A DNA stretch of 64,000 nucleotides. It comes from JABDMH01 sp965223105 (GTDB taxonomy: Bacteria > Bacteroidota > Bacteroidia > Chitinophagales > Saprospiraceae). Made by a program: the position numbers and the translations under genes. The DNA lies in NCBI GenBank assembly GCA_965223105.1, contig OZ244987.1, positions 4,278,001 through 4,342,000 of the forward strand. Reading direction: 5' to 3'. Below the pieces are notes generated by a model. That model was not told the DNA's origin, made no database searches, and saw only the letters and a list, made by a program, of their open reading frames with translations. Below, in pieces: positions 58,737 through 64,000 of this stretch (positions are counted from its first letter, which is position 1; each line of letters opens with the position of its first letter).

Positions 58737-59891
58737 TCACATGTCAGCCACATCTCTCCATGAGCATATTTTCATTCCATCGCTGCGATTTTGTCGGTCA
58801 CTGCCAGTGTACAAAAGAATACCTTCGGGTTGATCTGTAAGTTTTTGCCAATAGCGCAGCCCTTTTAGAAAGTCGGTTGTGATCGTCTTGCCAGATTTGA
58901 TCTCTACCGCCAACAGTTTAAGACCTTGATCGATCACTACATCGATTTCATGGCCTGTATGATCCCGCCAGTAATAGAGATTTGATTTTTGCCCTACATG
59001 CAGCCTATTTTTGAGCAATTCGGAAATCATAAGGTTTTCAAACAGAGCACCTCGATAGAGATGTTGACCAACCAGCTCAGATTTTTGGATACGCAACAGG
59101 TAGGAGGCTAAACCAGTGTCGTAGAAATAGAGCTTTGGACTTTTGAGCACTCTTTTGTTGAAATTCTTGTAAAATGGGGGCAGCAGAAAAACCACATAAC
59201 TTGCCTGAAGAACGCCGAGCCAAGCCTGAATGGTCTTAGCATCAACACCCACCTCCACAGCAAGATTGGCATAGTTCAGCAGCTGTCCGACTCGACCTGC
59301 ACACAATGACAAAAAGCGCTCGAAAAGCAACAATTGCTCAATATTCCGGATTTGTCGAACATCCCTTTCTAGATAAGTTCGTACGTATGAAGCAAACCAA
59401 TCCTGAGGATCGATGCCATCAGCCTGAATGGGAGGGTATCCGCCTTGGTACATGAGATCGTCAACATCTTCCAGGGCACCATCAATCCTCTTCAACTCAT
59501 GGATGGAGAATGGCAAGAGTTCAAGGTACGCTGCCCGTCCAGCCAGAGATTGGGTAATTTGCTCCAAGAGAAGCAGGTTGTTCGACCCTGTTAAAATAAA
59601 TAAACCCCGCTCACTACTTTCATCCAATCTCTGTTGCAGAAAAGACAGGATATCAGGAGCTCTTTGAATCTCATCCAAGATAGCTCCCTGCTGGTACTGA
59701 TCCAGGAAACCTTCGGGATCTGAAAGTGCAAAATTACGATTCACTGGGTTCTCCAAGCTGACATATACTTTATTGGGGAAGCATTTGCGACTTAATGTCG
59801 TCTTACCACTCTGTCGGGGTCCCATGATGGTCACCACCTTGAATTGCCGTGCTAAGGATTTGACCTTCTCTTCAGCATCTCTTCTAATCAT
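58737..59891 (-). CDS. AAA_14/DUF4143 ATPase, paralogue 1
   Basis: 384 residues. Walker A is GPRQSGKT with Lys30, Walker B is AILDEIQ, and a sensor-like ILTGSNN follows, matching AAA_14. The C-terminal DUF4143 domain contains GHEIDVVI and, about ten residues on, AVEIKSG, a spacing like the PD-(D/E)xK nuclease fold assigned to this family. These proteins are common in bacteria and often found in variable regions, but their role is not settled. A second member, clearly diverged, follows about 165 bases away on the same strand. The 223 bases before it (58514-58736) hold no gene. Confidence 0.9.
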   Translation of the reverse strand: MIRRDAEEKVKSLARQFKVVTIMGPRQSGKTTLSRKCFPNKVYVSLENPVNRNFALSDPEGFLDQYQQGAILDEIQRAPDILSFLQQRLDESSERGLFILTGSNNLLLLEQITQSLAGRAAYLELLPFSIHELKRIDGALEDVDDLMYQGGYPPIQADGIDPQDWFASYVRTYLERDVRQIRNIEQLLLFERFLSLCAGRVGQLLNYANLAVEVGVDAKTIQAWLGVLQASYVVFLLPPFYKNFNKRVLKSPKLYFYDTGLASYLLRIQKSELVGQHLYRGALFENLMISELLKNRLHVGQKSNLYYWRDHTGHEIDVVIDQGLKLLAVEIKSGKTITTDFLKGLRYWQKLTDQPEGILLYTGSDRQNRSDGMKICSWRDVADM

Positions 59892-59951
59892 GACAAATCA
59901 GGAATTGAATTCCGTTTTTGTAAATATAACTTGTTTCTCGCAAAGGCGCTA

Positions 59952-60002
59952 CTGACGAGCTGCGCTGTCAGCACTTTGCACTGACAAGCTTCTCTGTCAG
60001 CA
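59952..60002. repeat. Two 22-bp direct repeats with inverted ends
   Basis: CTGACGAGCTGCGCTGTCAG plus CA (59952-59973) and CTGACAAGCTTCTCTGTCAG plus CA (59981-60002), 29 bases apart. Each unit has CTGAC/GTCAG inverted ends, so it could fold or bind a dimer. It lies just upstream of paralogue 1 (minus strand), where an operator would be expected. Confidence 0.5.
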
Positions 60003-60055
60003 TCCAAAAGCTCACAGAATTGGTCAGAGCAGAATTTATTCTAAAAGGAATCCGT

Positions 60056-61183
60056 CTAGTAAAAATCTTGATAGTTGGAGCGGTTAATGCATTGAAAAGT
60101 GGCATTTTCATAGGTTTTAAGCCAGGTATTTGGGGCTTTTACCTTTTTCTTACCCCATTTGAATTCATACCCATCTAGTCTTCCAGAGGTCTCTTCCACA
60201 TAATCGAGTTCAGCACCAGTATAAGTTCTCCAAAAGTATCGATTGGCTGACTTTTGCTGATAGGCCATTGACTTGATGCGTTCAACCAGCAGAAAATTTT
60301 CCCACAACTGGCCCACATCATTGCGTAGTGCTGGTTCATTGTAGTTCTCTATCAGGGCGTTGCGAACCCCCAAATCATAAAAGTATACCTTATCCATTTT
60401 TGTTACTTCCTTCCTTAAATTTCGACTGAATCCCGAAAGTCGAAAAACGATAAATGCTTTTTCCAACATGTCAATGTAGCGTCCGATTGTCTCGGTACTT
60501 AGGCTGAGTTGTCGTCCTAATTCACTGAGTGAAACCGTGCTACCGATTTGAAATGCGAGCAATCTAATCAATCTATAAATAGCTTCGGCATTACGGATGT
60601 CACCAAGTTCTAGGATGTCCTTGTAGAGATAGGCGCTACTTAATTCTCTTAGATACAAAATCTTGTCTTGCACGGTCGGATAAGAAAACACCTCTGGATA
60701 CATTCCATAGAGCAGGAATTCATCGATCCTGCTATCGAGCTCGAAAAGGGTGCTTGTGTCATGCAATTCTGCTAAAGAGATGGGATATAGAGTGAAAGTC
60801 CAAGTTCGGCCAGTCAGTGGTTCTTTGATGGAATTGGCCAATTCGAAGGAAGATGACCCTGTGGCGATGATCTTTAGTTCTGGTAATTCATCATGAAGTA
60901 TCTTGAGATTTATACCGATGTTTGGTATTCTCTGTGCCTCATCAATGAACAGAAGTTGATAACCGCTGACCAACCTTTGCAACCTCCCGAGATCTCGACT
61001 TGATAGTGCATCTGCGTGTTCTCTTCTGTCTGCATTGATGCTCAACGTTTTCATAGCTATTTGTTCCAGAAGAGCTTGCACTAGAGTTGTCTTACCAACC
61101 TGCCTACTGCCGTACACGATGATGATCTTATCGGAGGTAGTGAGCCGTCGCAAGATGCTTGGTGCCAATAACCTGGTGATCAT
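60056..61183 (-). CDS. AAA_14/DUF4143 ATPase, paralogue 2
   Basis: 375 residues. Walker A is GSRQVGKT (Lys31), Walker B is LLFIDEAQRIP, and IIATGSSSFELAN follows. The DUF4143 part has GAELDYVE and GYEFKWGKKK, again a PD-(D/E)xK-like spacing, although the second acidic position lies in YEFK. It is only distantly similar to paralogue 1 (different spacing and middle region), so the two were probably acquired separately or duplicated long ago. Transcription runs toward paralogue 1. The function is unknown. Confidence 0.9.
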   Translation of the reverse strand: MITRLLAPSILRRLTTSDKIIIVYGSRQVGKTTLVQALLEQIAMKTLSINADRREHADALSSRDLGRLQRLVSGYQLLFIDEAQRIPNIGINLKILHDELPELKIIATGSSSFELANSIKEPLTGRTWTFTLYPISLAELHDTSTLFELDSRIDEFLLYGMYPEVFSYPTVQDKILYLRELSSAYLYKDILELGDIRNAEAIYRLIRLLAFQIGSTVSLSELGRQLSLSTETIGRYIDMLEKAFIVFRLSGFSRNLRKEVTKMDKVYFYDLGVRNALIENYNEPALRNDVGQLWENFLLVERIKSMAYQQKSANRYFWRTYTGAELDYVEETSGRLDGYEFKWGKKKVKAPNTWLKTYENATFQCINRSNYQDFY

Positions 61184-61374
61184 AGTCTATGAATTTACGT
61201 CATTTCATAGATTTAATCCAATAATATAACGTTACTTGAAGACATTAAGCGGTCAATTGGCAGCCTGAATTAGAGCCAAAGCCGATTATTAAATCCGAGT
61301 CCTTAAAGAGGGTTCTCGCTAAGGGGCAAAGATCACAGTTTAATTTTGTTGAAGTCGTGCGAGGGCCACACCTC

Positions 61375-61613
61375 AAATTGACATTTCCCATCCTTTAGTC
61401 ATCCTCGCTGACTTTTGGAGACGACATCACACTCAGCACCAGCAATATGAATAATACTGATGTGCTGATCAATATTATGGATGATTTGGAAATTGCTGGT
61501 CTCGCCCTCGACGGTCTGAGCGATGCTTCGCTTCACTGATCCTGAAGATCCAATCTCCGGGCAGCCGGCAATTGACAGACGTCGTGATAGAAAAAGGCAC
61601 AATAGACAATTAG
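61375..61613 (+). pseudogene. Relic of the PPC-repeat protein's 3' end
   Basis: With two frameshifts the translation follows the last roughly 80 residues of the PPC-repeat protein: ATPQIDISHPLVILAD, then NMNNTDVLINI, then LILKI and finally VIEKGTIDN with a stop. The first shift is near 61412 and the second near 61533. Sequence after the stop (CAGAACAGG and following) also resembles the region after 58513, so the duplication included the 3' flank. The two AAA_14 genes lie between the intact end and this relic. 61184-61374 shows nothing else. Confidence 0.8.
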
Positions 61614-61680
61614 CTCAGCAATTGACAAGGCAGAACAGGCTTATATGATTTTGAAATACTTGGATTTGTACCCCTCAATT

Positions 61681-63540
61681 TCAATCCCTCGTCACCAGGA
61701 TCACCCAGTCCTTTTCTGGTACATTGGGTGGTACTCCCAGAGAAACCTTCCCCGTGCCCGAGACAGAAGTGACGCTGCCCCCCTGTAGTGCTCCACCATT
61801 GCGTGGATCATACCACTGGACTCTAAAATCGGAACCCGAATCACCCATGTCCAGCTCCACCGGTGTGCGGCCCATTGAACAGTACAACGCGTAGACTTCG
61901 TCTCTCTTAGCCAAACAAAAGACCAGTGAGTCGCTGGTGAGTTCGTCAGCTGGCTCCATATCCCAAAAAGGGAGGTGCTCCTCAAAGAAGATCCGGGCAT
62001 GTCGATTCTGATCCCAAAATAGATCACGACTGCGAAAATCCTGGCAGGTAAGGTCGGAATGGGGACTGGCATATCCAAAGTACCATTCTACCCCACAGCC
62101 GCCAGCCATCAACGTGCCCCACAATGCATTGCCGCGAGCCAGATGGTGTTCACGATCTTCGTCATCAGGAAGCAGAGCGGTTTGGGCTTTGCCGGGCTCA
62201 TCTACTGCTAGAACCCAGCGCTTTCCGGTAGCGTCTGATTTACTTCTCCATTTAAGCACGCGGGGATGCACATCCCAAAATTCAGGGTCGCTCAGTTGAA
62301 GTGATGCACCGGTCAGTGGAGATTGCTCTCCAATCAGTTGACCATAACGATCGTCATCGTTGGGAAACGTGTGGATGACCATATGATGTTTGTAGGGATC
62401 CAGTCGGTGAATGTAGTTGGCTGCCTTAATCACCTCTTCGATGGGCTGATTGTTTTCCTCGCCCAGATTCCAGTTCAAAGCCAGATGATGACCAAACCTG
62501 GCGATCAACTCTCGATAATACAATTTACCTTCAACTCCGAAGATCCCGCCGTCCATCAAATGATCGGTCTCTGTTTCGTGGGTCTTAAAATGCAAAAACA
62601 TCCCTTGCGTTTCGGCATAGCTGAAAATCCGCTCCCATTGTTCTAGTTTGGAAATGTCAAAACGAGTTTTGTGAAAAAGTGAATCCCAGGCCCCTCTGTG
62701 GTCCTTAACTCCAGCATATTTTTCATATTCTTCCGTAGCAACCTTTAAACGATGGGGAATAATATTCCGATCATCGCCATCGACATTAAAAGTCAGAAAT
62801 GAAAATACGTTCAGCTTTTCTGAGGCTAGATAATGAAGCGCTCCCAACAAATTTCGACCCTTGTTGCCTTGCCAGAGAAACTGCTCAGCCTGGTCCTGGA
62901 AATCTTTCTCATGTGGCGACCAATTCTTTCGCAACCCAAAAACGTTGGGTGTAGCATCAATGTCTTCATAAGCCAGAAGGTTTTCAGGAGCATCGACCCC
63001 TACCTTGATAAAGTATTGGCTAGTCTCTGCATATTTTAGATACGGCTCCCCGACGTATTGTAATCGGCCATTTGCCCGGTTGTCTATACCGGACTTATCA
63101 GCTGCATCAATCTGAAGGCTCCCCTCCAGACCATCCATAAAACCAGCACTTTCTCCTTGTCCAGAATCTTCCTCTACAGCGACATTTTGACCTTTCTGAA
63201 AAGAGACCCGGTAGTTCCACTGACCCACATGGTTAGGTGTGAACCGTACTATCCAAATGTTACCGCCTTCAGCACTGGTCTCTGCAGCCTGGCCATCGGC
63301 AGCATAAAACCCTGGCACGACAAATGTATCCTGATCGTGGATGAAAATGACATCCAGCCGGTAGTTTAGAAATGGATTATCCTCCGCCAGCTCTGATGTC
63401 TCAGGGCCTTCAAATACCAGCGTAATGGTGTGCCACTTCTTAAGCTCACCCCTTACTTCAGGTGCTGCTACTGCACATCCTTGTAGGAGTAAAAAAATTG
63501 TTAGTATACTGATCGCCAATAGGGAAATCTTAGACATCAT
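61681..63540 (-). CDS. DUF5060-type glycosidase-like lipoprotein
   Basis: 619 residues from Met at 63540 (Met at 63537 is equally possible; the frame opens at 63579). The lipoprotein signal ends LLLQGCA. Residues about 30-120 form a DUF5060 beta-domain (ELKKWHTITLVFEGP, then VRFTPNHVGQWNYRV). The middle is a TIM-barrel-like region with LNWNLGEENNQP, whose glutamate is a candidate catalytic residue, and RWVLAVDEPGKAQ. The C-terminal about 90 residues (ALYCSMGRTPVELDM, QWYDPRNGG) match the putative collagen-binding domain often paired with DUF5060 and DUF4038. It probably acts on polysaccharide at the cell surface; specificity is unknown. Confidence 0.82.
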   Translation of the reverse strand: MMSKISLLAISILTIFLLLQGCAVAAPEVRGELKKWHTITLVFEGPETSELAEDNPFLNYRLDVIFIHDQDTFVVPGFYAADGQAAETSAEGGNIWIVRFTPNHVGQWNYRVSFQKGQNVAVEEDSGQGESAGFMDGLEGSLQIDAADKSGIDNRANGRLQYVGEPYLKYAETSQYFIKVGVDAPENLLAYEDIDATPNVFGLRKNWSPHEKDFQDQAEQFLWQGNKGRNLLGALHYLASEKLNVFSFLTFNVDGDDRNIIPHRLKVATEEYEKYAGVKDHRGAWDSLFHKTRFDISKLEQWERIFSYAETQGMFLHFKTHETETDHLMDGGIFGVEGKLYYRELIARFGHHLALNWNLGEENNQPIEEVIKAANYIHRLDPYKHHMVIHTFPNDDDRYGQLIGEQSPLTGASLQLSDPEFWDVHPRVLKWRSKSDATGKRWVLAVDEPGKAQTALLPDDEDREHHLARGNALWGTLMAGGCGVEWYFGYASPHSDLTCQDFRSRDLFWDQNRHARIFFEEHLPFWDMEPADELTSDSLVFCLAKRDEVYALYCSMGRTPVELDMGDSGSDFRVQWYDPRNGGALQGGSVTSVSGTGKVSLGVPPNVPEKDWVILVTRD

Positions 63541-63559
63541 TAAATGCAAATTCTTGATC

Positions 63560-63870
63560 GCATGAGACAAAATAGTCAAAAATTGACCATCTGTCCATTC
63601 TGCGGGCTGACTCCCCGGAGTCTGCGGGTGCGCAGCAGAGCAACTCAGGGGCCAGGGGGCGGGCTGGCCTTACCACAACACCACAGTACCACAACACCGG
63701 TTCTTTTACTATTTGTTTTCCATTTGCGGGTGGACTCCCCGGAGTCTGCACAGCACAGCGAAGCAACTCAGGGGCTGGGGGCGCGGGCTGCCTGACCACA
63801 TTACCACAACACCATAATACCACAACACCATGACACATGGCAGAGCCGGTTCTTTTACCGGCGGGTTATT
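63560..63870 (-). repeat. Repeat family B, two inverted copies
   Basis: Two family B units in the opposite orientation to those at 23811-26290: GACTCCCCGGAGTC cores near 63610 and 63735, GCCAGGGGGCGGGCTGG, the CCACAACACCACAG minisatellite, and AGCCGGTTCTTTTACCGGC at about 63843. They lie just upstream of the DUF5060 gene start. Confidence 0.85.
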
Positions 63871-64000
63871 GTATGGTTTTGTGGTACTATGGCATTATGG
63901 TGTTGTGGTGTTGTGAGGTTTAATTGATTAATCGCGTAATCGTTTTAGTTTGATCTCGACATAGGAGGATCAGTTGCCGTCTGGTTTGCTTATTATAGTG
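63871..64000. repeat. TTGTGG minisatellite at the right window edge
   Basis: ATTATGGTGTTGTGGTGTTG followed by GTTTAATTGATTAATCG, the same combination as in the 4030-4920 tract. The last 60 bases are unique and hold no visible gene. Confidence 0.6.

Overview
The window looks like chromosome of a free-living Bacteroidota bacterium, probably of the Saprospiraceae/Lewinella kind. This is inferred from type IX secretion (T9SS) C-terminal sorting domains, very large secreted proteins built from HYR-like and PKD-like repeats, a DUF1552/DUF1592 gene pair, FtsX-type permeases of the Bacteroidota kind, and the lack of strong Shine-Dalgarno sites. No rRNA or tRNA gene was seen. Long non-coding repeat arrays take up an unusual share of the sequence.

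Left part (1-22995), ordinary metabolism broken up by repeats. Minus-strand genes come first: the start of a DUF1552 protein, a haem-motif DUF1592-type protein coupled to it by an ATGA overlap, a secreted polysaccharide deacetylase with a LamG domain, and an amidohydrolase with a SnoaL-like tail. Then comes an isolated TPR sensor histidine kinase (8826-10829) between two arrays of a hairpin-rich unit of about 390 bp (6665-8640 and 10875-16585). An FtsX/MacB permease and a PhyH dioxygenase follow on the minus strand. The dioxygenase diverges from a complete tripartite tricarboxylate transporter operon (tctC-tctB-tctA).

Middle part (22996-31320), mostly repeats. It has a twin hairpin-plus-terminator module (possible small RNA), an array of about 13 copies of a GC-rich 180-290 bp repeat (family B), one secreted beta-helix-like protein, and an IS110-family element with a candidate bridge-RNA region. 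The element lies in a third repeat family (C).

Right part (31320-63540), secreted proteins. Giant protein 1 carries a 237-bp (79-residue) repeat array and a T9SS domain. Its array is clean at both ends but scrambled between 33886 and 38366. Pieces of the gene's own 5' region appear there in collinear order, which I read mainly as an assembly or consensus artefact. Giant protein 2 has twelve 240-bp (80-residue) repeats that differ only at synonymous sites. The two giants share an N-terminal domain. A GT-C membrane protein with TPRs, a headless copy of giant 1's C-terminus, a FitA/VapC-like toxin-antitoxin pair, a PPC-repeat protein, two AAA_14/DUF4143 ATPases, a relic of the PPC protein's 3' end, and a DUF5060 glycosidase-like lipoprotein complete the region.

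A recurring theme is duplication of gene 3' ends. Three times a fragment of a neighbouring gene's 3' end lies on the far side of one or two unrelated genes: the GT-C gene, the toxin-antitoxin pair and the ATPase pair. I did not find one clear new defence or signalling system. The best candidates for something undescribed are the repeat families with alternative hairpins, the twin hairpin RNA module, the IS110 non-coding region, and the 3'-end duplication pattern.
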